DNA of 64,000 nucleotides from Aureimonas flava (lineage in GTDB: Bacteria; Pseudomonadota; Alphaproteobacteria; Rhizobiales; Rhizobiaceae): positions 20,670 through 84,669 of the forward strand of contig NZ_QYRN01000011.1 in NCBI RefSeq assembly GCF_003583935.1, written 5' to 3'. Positions 1 to 8,674 of this stretch are shown in pieces (position 1 is the first letter of the stretch; each line of letters opens with the position of its first letter). Below the pieces are notes generated by a model. It worked only from the letters and a program-made list of their open reading frames with translations. It did no database searches and was not told where the DNA came from. A program made the translations under genes and the position numbers.

Positions 1-50
1 CGCCTTCCTGACCCAACCCCCTACAGACTAGACCGGCGAGGAGCCTCCCG

Positions 51-491
51 ATGAACCAGAGCCTGCACCGCCTCGTGTACTACAGCCGGAACCACATCTC
101 CGGCGATGAAGCCGCGTTCGCGGCGAATGTGGACGACATCCTGGCCAAGAGCCGGACGAACAATGCTCGCGACCAGATCACCGGGGCGCTGCTGTTCAAC
201 GCCGGCTGCTTCGCGCAGGTTCTCGAAGGCCCGCTCGAGAACGTCGAGGCCGCTTTCGAACGCATCCAGCAGGACGACCGGCACGGCGACGTCTCGTTGC
301 TGGCGCTCGACCCGATCGGTCATCGCAGCTTCCCGAACTGGGCGATGGGCTTCGTCGGGGCATCCGATGCCGACGGCGAACGCTTCGCCGGCATCGGCGC
401 GTCCAGCGGATTCGACCTGTCCCGCCTCAGTGGCGACCAGATCCATACGCTCCTTCGCGACCTGACGCTCGAAGAGGAGGCGTCCGCATAG
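51..491 (+). CDS. BLUF-domain blue-light sensor protein, single domain
   Basis: Cytoplasmic flavin photoreceptor of the short BLUF type (146 aa), in which blue light rearranges hydrogen bonds around FAD. The key residues can be placed against AppA: Tyr10 (in VYYS), Asn38 (in TNNARDQITGALL), Gln56 (in FAQVLEG), Trp97 and Met99 (in NWAMG). The BLUF fold fills residues 5-100. The remaining 45 residues carry no recognisable output domain, so signalling must go through a partner protein. The ATG at 51 is preceded by GGCGAGGAG. The gene is monocistronic as far as seen, and no partner (EAL, GGDEF or MerR-type) is adjacent. Family assignment is firm; the partner is unknown. Confidence 0.9.
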   Translation: MNQSLHRLVYYSRNHISGDEAAFAANVDDILAKSRTNNARDQITGALLFNAGCFAQVLEGPLENVEAAFERIQQDDRHGDVSLLALDPIGHRSFPNWAMGFVGASDADGERFAGIGASSGFDLSRLSGDQIHTLLRDLTLEEEASA

Positions 492-747
492 CCGGGGCTC
501 GAAGATCCGTCCGTTCAGGCGTCCGCTTCCGGGGCGACGGCCTGACTCTTCGGGCCTGCCGCTGGGCGGCGGGGCGAGCCGTGTCGTCCGGCTGCCATGG
601 ACGAAGCAGAGAGAAACGATTGCCGGCAAACATGACCGGAGGTCACTTGTCCGCAACTTCGGAATCCTTCCCGCGTTCGACCGAAAGATCTCTGGTCGGG
701 GCACGTCGAGCATGACGCGACCCGACCGTCGTGTCGGGGAGAGCAAC

Positions 748-933
748 ATGTCGAACGAGCAGACATCGCGTGGCCGTGCCCAGGACCGAGCCCGCGTCGC
801 CGGCAACCAGAAGCATGAGGTTCGCTACGAGGCGGACAAGAAAGGCGTATCCCAATCCGAGGTGAAGGCGGCGGTGAAGGAGGTCGGCAACAGTCGGCGC
901 AAGGTCGAGGAACGGCTGGACAAGAGTTCCTGA
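748..933 (+). CDS. DUF3606 small basic protein
   Basis: A 61-aa hydrophilic, lysine- and arginine-rich protein of the DUF3606 family. The typical core is visible: RVAGNQKHEVRYEADKKG, then a VKAAVKEVGNSRRKVEERL-type end. An in-frame ATG exists at 712, but the one at 748 follows GGGGAGAG at a good distance and gives the usual family length. Such proteins are common in Hyphomicrobiales and have no established function. The helical, charged composition would suit nucleic-acid or protein binding, but that is conjecture. It stands alone between the BLUF gene and the acyl-CoA dehydrogenase-like gene. Confidence 0.75.
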   Translation: MSNEQTSRGRAQDRARVAGNQKHEVRYEADKKGVSQSEVKAAVKEVGNSRRKVEERLDKSS

Positions 934-1198
934 CGGACTGCGCCTCGCTTCCCGAGATCCAATGACGGATGGCACGGCGAAGAGCGCGGCGCGTTCCGCC
1001 TCGGCTGCGACGAGGGCCTCCGGCGTTCCGGGGGCACCGCGCTACTGACGGTTCGATGCGGAACCTTCGACTGGAGACTCTCACCGGCATCGGCGCCGGA
1101 TCCATTCCCGGAATGTGCCGGGGCGAAGGCGCCGATCGTCCCGCCGCGCCCTAGGTTACGCCGTTGAGCCATACGGGCAGCGAGAACGGGTCCCCCTT

Positions 1199-2287
1199 TT
1201 GAACGATGCAGTTGATCTCGCGACGCCGACGGCCGACCGGGTTGCCGGATCCAAGCCCGGTGCCCCAGGTGGTCTGCAGCCGGTGCCCGACATTCTGAGG
1301 GACGGCGATGTCCTCGTCCGCTTCGCCTGTCCGACCCGTGGCGGCGGATATCGGTACGAGGCGGCGTGGTCCGCAGTGCTCAAGGTCCTGTCGGCGATCG
1401 GCGGCCGCGATCTGTCGGCGGCGCGGCTTCTCGAAGGGCATCTCAACTCGCTCCAGCTCGTCGCGCTCTACGGCGACGCCGGGCAGCAGGCCCGCGTCCT
1501 CGAGGCGGTGCGAGGAGGCGGGCTGCTCGGCGTCTGGGGCGCGGATGCGCTCGTCCCCTTGCGCTTCGAAAAGGGGGCGGTTCGGCCTCGCCGGCTGGAG
1601 GGCGCCAAACGCTATGCGTCCGGTGCCGGCACGGTGGGGCTCGCCATCGTTCCGGTGGACGAGGACGGAGCGCTGCATCTCCTGCTTCTCGACACGGGGG
1701 ATGCGACCCGGGTCGATCTGTCGTCCTGGGACCATCGAGGCATGCGCGCGACGGCGTCCGGGACCTATGATTTCACGGGGATGGAGGTCGGGTCGGGGGA
1801 TGTTCTCGGCCAGCCCGACGACTACCGGCGCGAACCCTTCTTCGTGGGCGGGATCTGGCGGTGCGCTGCGGCTCAACTCGGCGCGATCGAGGCGATCGTG
1901 GCGGGGATGACGCGCGAGCTCTTCGGCTCGGGGCGCGACGCGCATCCGCTTCAGATGGCCCGGATCGGCGAAGCGATCCGCGAAGCGCGCACCGCAAGGC
2001 TCTGGGTGGAGGACGCGGCGAAGCAGGTGGAGACCTGCGCCCCGGACATGCAGAAGGCCGATATCGACCGGGTCGTCGCCTATTCGGCCTATGCGCGCCT
2101 TGCAACCGAGGCGGCTGCGATGAAGGTGATCGATCTCGCGGAGCGGGCGATCGGGCTCGGATCGTTCGCGATCGGCCACCCGGTCGAGGCGCTGACGCGC
2201 GACCTCGCCGTCTACATTCGTCAGGCGAACCCCGACGCTGTGCTGCTGGGGCACGGGCGGGTTCTGGCTCGCGACCTGCTCGAATGA
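1199..2287 (+). CDS. acyl-CoA dehydrogenase-like protein
   Basis: Flavoprotein-like oxidoreductase of the acyl-CoA dehydrogenase fold. The middle region (LLGVWGADAL, then a GAKRYASGAG-type beta domain) and the C-terminal helical domain (RIGEAIREARTARLWVEDAAKQVE, and a final AIGLGSFAIGHPVEALTRDLAVYIRQANPD) match that family. There is no in-frame ATG near the beginning. I chose TTG at 1199 because the stretch before it is arginine-rich and unlike protein; GTG at 1115 or 1283 are alternatives. The stop overlaps the next start (ATGA at 2284). Its partners are a deacetylase/methyltransferase fusion and a glycosyltransferase, so a role in a modification pathway is more likely than fatty-acid oxidation. 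The substrate is unknown. Confidence 0.7.
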   Translation: MNDAVDLATPTADRVAGSKPGAPGGLQPVPDILRDGDVLVRFACPTRGGGYRYEAAWSAVLKVLSAIGGRDLSAARLLEGHLNSLQLVALYGDAGQQARVLEAVRGGGLLGVWGADALVPLRFEKGAVRPRRLEGAKRYASGAGTVGLAIVPVDEDGALHLLLLDTGDATRVDLSSWDHRGMRATASGTYDFTGMEVGSGDVLGQPDDYRREPFFVGGIWRCAAAQLGAIEAIVAGMTRELFGSGRDAHPLQMARIGEAIREARTARLWVEDAAKQVETCAPDMQKADIDRVVAYSAYARLATEAAAMKVIDLAERAIGLGSFAIGHPVEALTRDLAVYIRQANPDAVLLGHGRVLARDLLE

Positions 2288-3672
2288 AGGGAACGCTCGG
2301 GGACTGGCGGAAGAGGGTCGCGGTAGCGCCGGAGGTATGCGGCGAGCGGCTGATCGGGCCGGGTGCGCTTGTGGTTCTCTCGCCCCATCCCGACGATGAG
2401 ACGATCGGCTGTTCGGGCCTGATCCTGGCCGCCGCCCGACTGGGGCGCGCCGTGGGGGTCGTCGCGCTGACGGATGGCGAGGGCTCGCATCCCGGCTCGG
2501 TCGAAGTGCCGCCGACCCGGCTCGCCGCGATACGGGTCGCGGAGCAGCAGGCCGCCATGGCCTCGCTCGGTCACCCGTCCCCCGAATGGCTGCGGCTCGG
2601 ACTGCCGGACGGCGCGAGCGGACGCGACGGGCGGTTCGGCGCGGCGGCAGACGAGATCGCGTCCTTCTGCGAGCGGATCGGGGCGAGCGCCTTGACGGCG
2701 CCCCATCCGGACGATCCCCACCCCGATCATCACGCGGCGGCCGCGCTGGCGATGGAGGTTCGTCGGCGTCTGCCGAACCTGCGCATCCTCCATTACGAGG
2801 TTTGGTCGCGCCGGCTGGGCGACGAGGCCCCGTTCCGGGCCGAGGGACTGGTGCCGTTTCGCGTGCGGACCGCGATCGGCGCCAAGCGCCGGGCGTTGAA
2901 CTGTCACGAAAGCCAGCTCGGGCACGTCGTGCCGGACGATCCGGGCGGCTTCGTGCTGCCGGCCTGGTTCCTCGGGGCGATGGATGAGCCGACGGAAACC
3001 GCGAGCTGGCTCGCCATGCCGGGCGACGTTCCCGGCCCCGACCACTTCGCCCGCCTCTACGCGGCGGACGGCGATCCCTGGCACGTGCGCTCCTCCCCCT
3101 ACGAGCGCGACAAGCGAGCGGCCGCCGTCGCGATGCTGGCGGGGCACAGCTACGGCCGGCTCCTGGAAGCCGGGTGCGGGGAGGGGCACCTCACGGCCGC
3201 GATCCTGCACGCCGGGGTCGCTCGCGAAGCGATCGCCTTCGACCGCGACCCGGCGATCGTCGCTCGGGCGAACGCGATGGGTTGGGGCGCGGACATGCGC
3301 TTCGTGGAAGGGGCGATGCCCGACGCGGTGCCCGAAGGACGCTTCGACCTCGTGGTCCTGAGCGAGGTGCTCTACTTCCTGAGCGAGGTCGAGCTGATCC
3401 GTTTCGGCGACGTGTTGAGGGGGCGCCTCGCGGACGGTGCGCACATCCTCCTGATCTCCTATCTCGGGGCCACCGACACGCCGCTCGACGGCCGCGCGGC
3501 GAGCGACCTGCTCGTCGCGGCGCTGGGTGCCGGCGTCACGACGCTCGGGCTGCGGGAAACAGAGGCCTATCGGATGGAACTGGTGGCGTGTCCCGCAGCG
3601 CCCGTTGCATCGCCGGACGATGGCGGTGGAGGTCCGACAGGCGCAGGCGGGTCCGAAGTAGCAGCGGGCTGA
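2284..3672 (+). CDS. PIG-L deacetylase / class I SAM methyltransferase fusion
   Basis: A 462-aa two-domain enzyme. Residues 1-240 form a PIG-L/LmbE-type zinc N-deacetylase: HPDDE at 35-39 and HPDHH at 146-150 are the metal-binding motifs. Residues 250-440 form a class I methyltransferase with LEAGCGEG (294-301) as the SAM motif and FDLVVLSEVLYF further on (NodS-like). The pairing suggests removal of an acetyl group from an amino sugar followed by methylation of the same or a nearby group. Translation is coupled to the upstream dehydrogenase by an ATGA overlap. The last 30 residues are Gly/Ser/Pro-rich and run 137 bp into the convergent glycosyltransferase gene, so the natural C-terminus may differ from that read here. 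Confidence 0.85.
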   Translation: MKGTLGDWRKRVAVAPEVCGERLIGPGALVVLSPHPDDETIGCSGLILAAARLGRAVGVVALTDGEGSHPGSVEVPPTRLAAIRVAEQQAAMASLGHPSPEWLRLGLPDGASGRDGRFGAAADEIASFCERIGASALTAPHPDDPHPDHHAAAALAMEVRRRLPNLRILHYEVWSRRLGDEAPFRAEGLVPFRVRTAIGAKRRALNCHESQLGHVVPDDPGGFVLPAWFLGAMDEPTETASWLAMPGDVPGPDHFARLYAADGDPWHVRSSPYERDKRAAAVAMLAGHSYGRLLEAGCGEGHLTAAILHAGVAREAIAFDRDPAIVARANAMGWGADMRFVEGAMPDAVPEGRFDLVVLSEVLYFLSEVELIRFGDVLRGRLADGAHILLISYLGATDTPLDGRAASDLLVAALGAGVTTLGLRETEAYRMELVACPAAPVASPDDGGGGPTGAGGSEVAAG

Positions 3673-4702
3673 GATCTTCCGCCTCCATCCACGCGAGGCC
3701 GTCGCCTCGCATGGCGAGGCGCCACGCATCCGCCGGGGGGAGCCGGAGGCTCGCGAGGACGGCGTAACGGCTCTTCGCATCCGCGGCGAGGCGGAAGTCG
3801 CGCCGTGAACGCAGGCGCAGAAGCAATGTCTCCGCAGGCTCCAGTGCCTCGTCCACGACGGGGTCGGCCTCGAGGCGATCGCGGCGAAGCTCGTCCGCTA
3901 GTCCGCCCCGAGCGCGGCCGTCGAGGCGGCACGATGTGTGGACGCACGGGCCTTCCGCATATCGGATCGGGATATCGAGCGCCTCGCATCGACGACGCAG
4001 TGCCCGGTCTTCGGCGGACGCGGGCGTCGGGAGCGGACCGGCGAGGCGGTAGGCCGCGGAGGAGATCGCGAAATTCGCGCCCCCGATATTGCCGTGGTGC
4101 GGCCATGGATTGCCGGGGTCCGGCAGGATGCGCGCCGCGAGCTCTCGGCTCGCGTCGCGAAAGAAGCGGACGAGCCCTTGCCCCTCCGGGTCGGCGGACG
4201 GTCCCAGGAGAGCCGCCTCGTCCGGAAGAAAGCCTATGCGCCCGCATACGAGCCCGAAGCCGCGTTCGAATTCGGCCGCATAGGCCGCGCGCAAGCCGGG
4301 CAGGACCAGCGTGTCCCCGTCCATCGAAAGGAGGGTCGCTCCGGGCGCGAGCCCGTGGGCGAGATCCAGCGCGAGGCGGCGGGCAAGCGGCGCGCTGCCG
4401 GTATCCGCTCTCCAGTCGCAGTCGACGAGGAGCCAGGGGCGCCGCCAAGCCCGCATGCGTTCGGCGGCGATCGAAACCGTGGCGTCGCGGCAGCCGTTGG
4501 CCGCAAGAAGCACGGCGTCGGCGGGATCGAGCTCGGCATCCAGCGCGTCGAGGCACCAACCGATCCGCGCTTCCTCGTCCCTCGCCGGAACACAGGCGAC
4601 GAGAGGCGCGGCGCCGAAACGCGTCGGATCGCCTTGCGGGCGAACCGCCAGCAAGGGCAGGTCCCGCGAGAGGGCGGCAAGGATCTCCGAAAGCTGCTTC
4701 AT
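3536..4702 (-). CDS. glycosyltransferase, family 2-like
   Basis: A 388-aa GT-A-fold glycosyltransferase-like protein. It has an N-terminal VACVPARDEE nucleotide-binding start (residues 36-44), the LAANGCRDAT loop typical of GT2 enzymes, and a DGD metal-binding motif at 128-130 in LLSMDGDT. A GNIGGANFAISSAAY segment resembles the acceptor-side motif. No transmembrane helix is obvious, so it is probably cytoplasmic. The ATG at 4702 was chosen because everything upstream in frame is arginine-rich noise. It converges on, and overlaps by 137 bp, the deacetylase/methyltransferase gene. The three genes probably act on one glycan or glycosylated metabolite. The sugar donor is unknown. Confidence 0.75.
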   Translation of the reverse strand: MKQLSEILAALSRDLPLLAVRPQGDPTRFGAAPLVACVPARDEEARIGWCLDALDAELDPADAVLLAANGCRDATVSIAAERMRAWRRPWLLVDCDWRADTGSAPLARRLALDLAHGLAPGATLLSMDGDTLVLPGLRAAYAAEFERGFGLVCGRIGFLPDEAALLGPSADPEGQGLVRFFRDASRELAARILPDPGNPWPHHGNIGGANFAISSAAYRLAGPLPTPASAEDRALRRRCEALDIPIRYAEGPCVHTSCRLDGRARGGLADELRRDRLEADPVVDEALEPAETLLLRLRSRRDFRLAADAKSRYAVLASLRLPPADAWRLAMRGDGLAWMEAEDLSPLLLRTRLRLSDLHRHRPAMQRALRDTPPVPSDRPLFPAARAS

Positions 4703-5268
4703 GTCCCACTCGGCGGGTCTCGCGGGCAATGGCGCAACGAGATATCCCCTAGCTACGCCTGCGGACCGCCGTTTGGAAGCGCCGAGGCGCCGCCATCGAC
4801 TCCCGCGGCCGCGCTCGGCCGAATCACGGGACGGTCGTATCCGGGGCGCGGCACGACGCCTTCCGTCGCGAAACGACCGGCCGCCGAGGCCTTCGCCAGC
4901 GCGTCGACCGAGCGACGCCGGAACGGCCCGGCCGCGAGGCCTTGTCCGGCATTCGCGACCTCGGACGGTGGAACGGTCTCCCATGCGGCATCTCGCCGAG
5001 TGGCGCCCATGGACCACGCTGCGCAATCTCCGCCGCTCTCCCGATCACCCCGGCTCCTGGAGGCGATCGGGCGCGAAGGCGGTCGTCGGCGCTGGGAGCG
5101 CCAGCGCCTCGTCCGCCTCTTCAGGCGCCGTGGTGAACGGACCTCGTCCGCCGCGCGCCGAACGCCGGTTCGGGTGTGCGCCCCGCGCGCACGGATCGGA
5201 GGAGCGTCACCATCCGGGCGTGCCGGTAGGCGGCGCGGTGGGAGCTTTCCCCCACCGCTTTCCCGTGC
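4703..5268. other. gap with no convincing gene
   Basis: This 566-bp stretch between the glycosyltransferase start and the siderophore receptor stop has several open frames but none with a family signature. The least implausible is 85 codons on the minus strand (4753-5010), with a mixed composition but no clear ribosome binding site. It may be promoter plus decayed sequence. Confidence 0.4.
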
Positions 5269-7449
5269 TCAGAAGCGGTAGCGCAGCGAGCCGATCACCT
5301 GGCGCCCCTGTTCGCGATAGAAGCAGCCGTTGTTGCAAAGGGCATCGCGCTTGTCGAACAGGTTGTTGACGTTGACCTGCGCGCGCACGCCTTCGAGGCG
5401 CTGGTCCGCCGCGCCGAAGTCGTAGGAGGCCGACGCGTCGATGAGGATGCGTGCGTTGTTCTCGGGCTGCGTGTTGGCGTCGTTCCCCTCGGTAGTGCCG
5501 AGGAAACGCGCGCCCAGGCCCAGGCCCAGCCCGTCGAGCGGACCGGACACCGCCTCGTAGTTCCCCCAGAGCGAGAACTGGTGGCGCGGAATGCCGGTCA
5601 CGATGTTGCCCGCGTTGTCGCCTTCGAGGAACGTGAGATCGAGATAGGTGTAGGAGGCGACCAAGCTGAGGCCGTCGACGATCGAGGCGGTGGCCTGGAC
5701 CTCGAAGCCCTCCGATTGCACCTTGCCGGACTGGACCTTGAAGTTGACGTTGTTCGCATCCTGTCCGAGCAGGCCCGACTGCCGGATGCGGAACAGCGCG
5801 GCATCCACCGTGAGGGGCAGCCCTGCGGGAGCGTACTTCACGCCGACTTCCGTCTGCTTGCCTTCCGTCGGATCGAACGGCAGGCCCGCCGCGGACAGAC
5901 CGGACGTCGGCGCGAACGAGGTGGAGTAACTGACGTAAGGCGTGAGCCCGTTGTCGAACAGGTAGGACAGGCCAACGCGGCCCGAGAAGTTCTCGTCGCT
6001 CTGGTCCGTGGACGACGCGGGCACGAGGTTGTTGCGGGAGTCCGTATCGAGCCAGTCGTAACGGCCGCCGACGGTGAGGACGAACTTCCGGTACTCGATC
6101 TGGTCCTGGAGGTAGAGGCCGGTCTGCTCCAGCCCGGACTCGACGTCGTAGGCGAACGGACCGTCGGGTCCGGCAATCGACTGCGCGCCGTAGTTCAGGG
6201 TGGCCACGTCGAGATCGGGCGCCGATCCGAAGCGGTAACGCAGCCGCGTATCGGACTGTGCGTAGTCCAGTCCACCCAGGATGGTGTGCGCCACCGGGCC
6301 CGTGTCGACGTTCAACTGGACTTGGTTGTCGACCGCGAACCCGTCGCCCTCGTCGAGGATCTGCCCCGTGGACCGCAGGACCTTGCGCCCGTCGGCGCTC
6401 AAGGCGTCCGCTCCGACATAGGTCGTATCGACCTCGCCGCGCTGGTAGCGCAGATTCTGCCGAACCGACACGGTCTCGTTGAAGCGATGCTCGGCCTCGT
6501 AACCGATACGGCCTTGGCTGTTGTCGAAGGGGCGCAGCGCCGGGTCGCCCTGCTCGATGCCGGTGGGCAGCGCAAAGCCGGTGACCGGATCGGTGACGGA
6601 CAGGAAGCCGCGGGCGCCGCCGGTCGTGACGTCGGAGAACTCGCCGAGGATCGTCACATGCGTGTTGCGGTCGTCGGAGCGCACGGTCAGCGCCGGGGCG
6701 ATCACGTCGCGGTCGTCGCGGGCGCCCACATACTCGGTTCCCGCCGACCGCTTCAGGCCGGTGATGCGGTAGAGGACGTTGTCGTTGCCCGCGAGGGGGC
6801 CGGATGCGTCGAAGGCCACCTGGGCACGGTTGTGCGAGCCGATCTGCATCTCGATCTCGCGGAACGGCACATCGGTCGGCCGCTTGGTGACGAGGTTGAC
6901 GATGCCGCCGGGCGCGGACGAGCCGTAGAGCACAGAACTCGGACCCTTCAGGATCGTCACGCCCTCCAGCCCGTACGGCTCGTTGCGATACACGGAGAAC
7001 ACGCCGCCGAGGCTGCGCAGGCCGTCTCGGTAGTAGCCCGTGTCGGCGACGTTGAAACCGCGAATGTACAGCGTGTCGAACGAGGGGTCGAAGCCGAAGG
7101 CGCCCGCCCGAACGCCGGCCGTGTAGCGGGCGGCCTCGACCAGCGTCTGGACCTTGCGATCCTCGAGTTCCTTCTCGGACACGACGGCGACGCTTTGGGG
7201 CACCTTGCGCAGATCCGTGTCGGTCTTGGTGCCGACGCGGGCCTCCGTTCCGACATATCCCTCCGTGCGCAGCCCGCCTTCGCCGCTCGAGCCGGCTGCC
7301 TCGCCGCCGGCACCGGCCGCGCCCTCCACCACCACGGTGTCCAGGGTGATGGAGTCCTGGGCAAGGGCCGGCATGCCGACGCACAGGGACAGCAACGAGG
7401 CACCCAGGAGACCACGACGAGACGCGAAGACGAACGAACTGGAGGGCAT
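5269..7449 (-). CDS. TonB-dependent siderophore receptor
   Basis: Outer-membrane ferric-siderophore receptor of the FhuA/FpvA class (726 aa). A signal peptide ends around ALAQD (residue 32). A TonB-box-like segment (SITLDTVVVEG) and a plug domain with VPQSVAVVSEKELEDR, LYIRGFN and GPSSVLYGSSAPGGIVNLVTKRP follow, and the barrel ends in the canonical aromatic SLRYRF. A TTG at 7509 would extend the protein by 20 residues, but ATG 7449 puts the signal peptide at the N-terminus. A TGA-N9-TCA site (7504-7518) lies 55 bp upstream, consistent with iron repression. The divergent neighbour is an esterase of the kind that releases iron from siderophores. The siderophore type is not readable from sequence. 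Confidence 0.93.
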   Translation of the reverse strand: MPSSSFVFASRRGLLGASLLSLCVGMPALAQDSITLDTVVVEGAAGAGGEAAGSSGEGGLRTEGYVGTEARVGTKTDTDLRKVPQSVAVVSEKELEDRKVQTLVEAARYTAGVRAGAFGFDPSFDTLYIRGFNVADTGYYRDGLRSLGGVFSVYRNEPYGLEGVTILKGPSSVLYGSSAPGGIVNLVTKRPTDVPFREIEMQIGSHNRAQVAFDASGPLAGNDNVLYRITGLKRSAGTEYVGARDDRDVIAPALTVRSDDRNTHVTILGEFSDVTTGGARGFLSVTDPVTGFALPTGIEQGDPALRPFDNSQGRIGYEAEHRFNETVSVRQNLRYQRGEVDTTYVGADALSADGRKVLRSTGQILDEGDGFAVDNQVQLNVDTGPVAHTILGGLDYAQSDTRLRYRFGSAPDLDVATLNYGAQSIAGPDGPFAYDVESGLEQTGLYLQDQIEYRKFVLTVGGRYDWLDTDSRNNLVPASSTDQSDENFSGRVGLSYLFDNGLTPYVSYSTSFAPTSGLSAAGLPFDPTEGKQTEVGVKYAPAGLPLTVDAALFRIRQSGLLGQDANNVNFKVQSGKVQSEGFEVQATASIVDGLSLVASYTYLDLTFLEGDNAGNIVTGIPRHQFSLWGNYEAVSGPLDGLGLGLGARFLGTTEGNDANTQPENNARILIDASASYDFGAADQRLEGVRAQVNVNNLFDKRDALCNNGCFYREQGRQVIGSLRYRF

Positions 7450-7503
7450 GTTTTGAGATTCCGAAGGTTCAGGAAGGCAACCGTCTGTCGGCCTATGAAA
7501 TAT

Positions 7504-7518
7504 TGACAATCGGAGTCA
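7504..7518. promoter_or_regulatory. putative RirA (iron-responsive) operator
   Basis: The sequence reads TGA, nine bases, TCA, inside a wider inverted repeat TTGAC-N7-GTCAA (7503-7519). TGA-N9-TCA is the known core of the RirA iron-responsive operator in Rhizobiales. It sits 55 bp before the siderophore receptor ATG and about 90 bp before the divergent esterase, so it could control both. The match is seen directly; regulation by RirA is inferred. Confidence 0.55.
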
Positions 7519-7609
7519 ACATTCCGCCTTTCCAAAACCACAATTCAGCCGTCGTCCGCCTTCTCCTGCCGGTGGATATCGGGCGAGTGCAGCAGAAAGG
7601 ACACGGGTT

Positions 7610-8491
7610 TTGAAGTATAGCCAGACAACGTTCCACTCCGCCGGGCTCGCCCAAACCCGCTTCGTGGACCTGGAGAGCGAACGGGGTGGGGAGCCTTGGC
7701 GCGTCTTCGTTCACCTCCCGCTCGGCGAGGCGCCGGCGGGCGGATGGCCGCTTCTCGTCATGACCGACGGCAATGCGATGATCGCGACGGCGGTCGATGC
7801 GCTGCGCGTCCAGTCGAGCTATCCGGCCGGCACCAATGTCGGACCGGGCGTCATCGCGGCGATCGGCTATCCGACCGAGGACGCCTACGACCCGCTGCGC
7901 CGTTCCTTCGACCTGTCGCCCCCGCCAGGGCGTTCGTACCCGCCGTTCTCCGAAGGGGGGCCGCAGGTCCTCACCGGGGGCGCGACGCGGTTTCTCGATT
8001 TCGTCGAAGGCGAGGCGCTTCCCTTTCTGGACGGTCTCGTGCCGATCGATCCGTCGCGCCGTACCCTGTTCGGCCATTCGTTCGGCGGCCTCTTCGCCCT
8101 GCACGCCCTGTTCTCCGGCTGCCGGGCCTTCTCGCGCTTCGTGGCGGCCAGCCCGACCATCTACTGGGAGGACGCGGGGCTTCTGGACAGCGAACGGCGT
8201 TTCGTGGCCGCGTCCCGAAACGGGGAGCTCGCGATCCACCTTTCGGCAGGCGAGCACGAGGGCGCCACGCTCGCGCCGTTCCAGTATGGCCGCGACGATA
8301 CCGAGAAACGCCTCTCCAACGCGCGCACGGCCCGAACGCTCGAGTTGACGCGGGAAATGGCCGAACGGCTCTCGGCGCTGCCCCACGCCCGCGTGTCGTT
8401 CGAGGTCTATCCGGGCGAGACCCACATGACGATGCTGCCGATCGCCGTGTCGAGAGCGGTGCGAACGGCGTTCCAGGTCCACGTCGCCTGA
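7610..8491 (+). CDS. siderophore-esterase-like alpha/beta hydrolase
   Basis: A 293-aa serine hydrolase of the esterase D/IroE/BesA group. The nucleophile elbow GHSFGGL puts the catalytic serine at residue 157, and PGETHMT near the end provides His272. Relatives hydrolyse ferric siderophore esters or trilactones to free iron in the cytoplasm or periplasm. No signal peptide is visible, so it is probably cytoplasmic. The start is TTG at 7610, with AAAGGA about nine bases upstream and no usable ATG for 50 codons. It is divergent from the siderophore receptor and shares an intergenic region holding a RirA-like box, which supports the iron role. Substrate identity is not known. Confidence 0.8.
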   Translation: MKYSQTTFHSAGLAQTRFVDLESERGGEPWRVFVHLPLGEAPAGGWPLLVMTDGNAMIATAVDALRVQSSYPAGTNVGPGVIAAIGYPTEDAYDPLRRSFDLSPPPGRSYPPFSEGGPQVLTGGATRFLDFVEGEALPFLDGLVPIDPSRRTLFGHSFGGLFALHALFSGCRAFSRFVAASPTIYWEDAGLLDSERRFVAASRNGELAIHLSAGEHEGATLAPFQYGRDDTEKRLSNARTARTLELTREMAERLSALPHARVSFEVYPGETHMTMLPIAVSRAVRTAFQVHVA

Positions 8492-8674
8492 GCGGGCGTC
8501 CCGAGCCGCGTGCTATCCGGGCGCCTCGGGTGCGCAACGCTCCGTAGGCGCAGAATCAGGTGCCGTGTCGGCTGACGATTTCCGCGCCGGCGATCGCAAG
8601 CGGCCGTGGCGGAACACCAGCCGCCGCGCCTCCGTTCGGTACGGCCTCCGTTGCCGGAGCGACGATGTCGACCG

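Noticed and set aside
4753..5010. An 85-codon minus-strand frame in the gap before the glycosyltransferase
   Set aside because: Composition is passable but there is no ribosome binding site, no family match and no context to support it.
5581..7506. A 641-codon open frame on the plus strand
   Set aside because: It lies opposite the siderophore receptor, has no family motifs, and its Arg/Val/Gly-rich composition is the typical mirror of a GC-rich gene.
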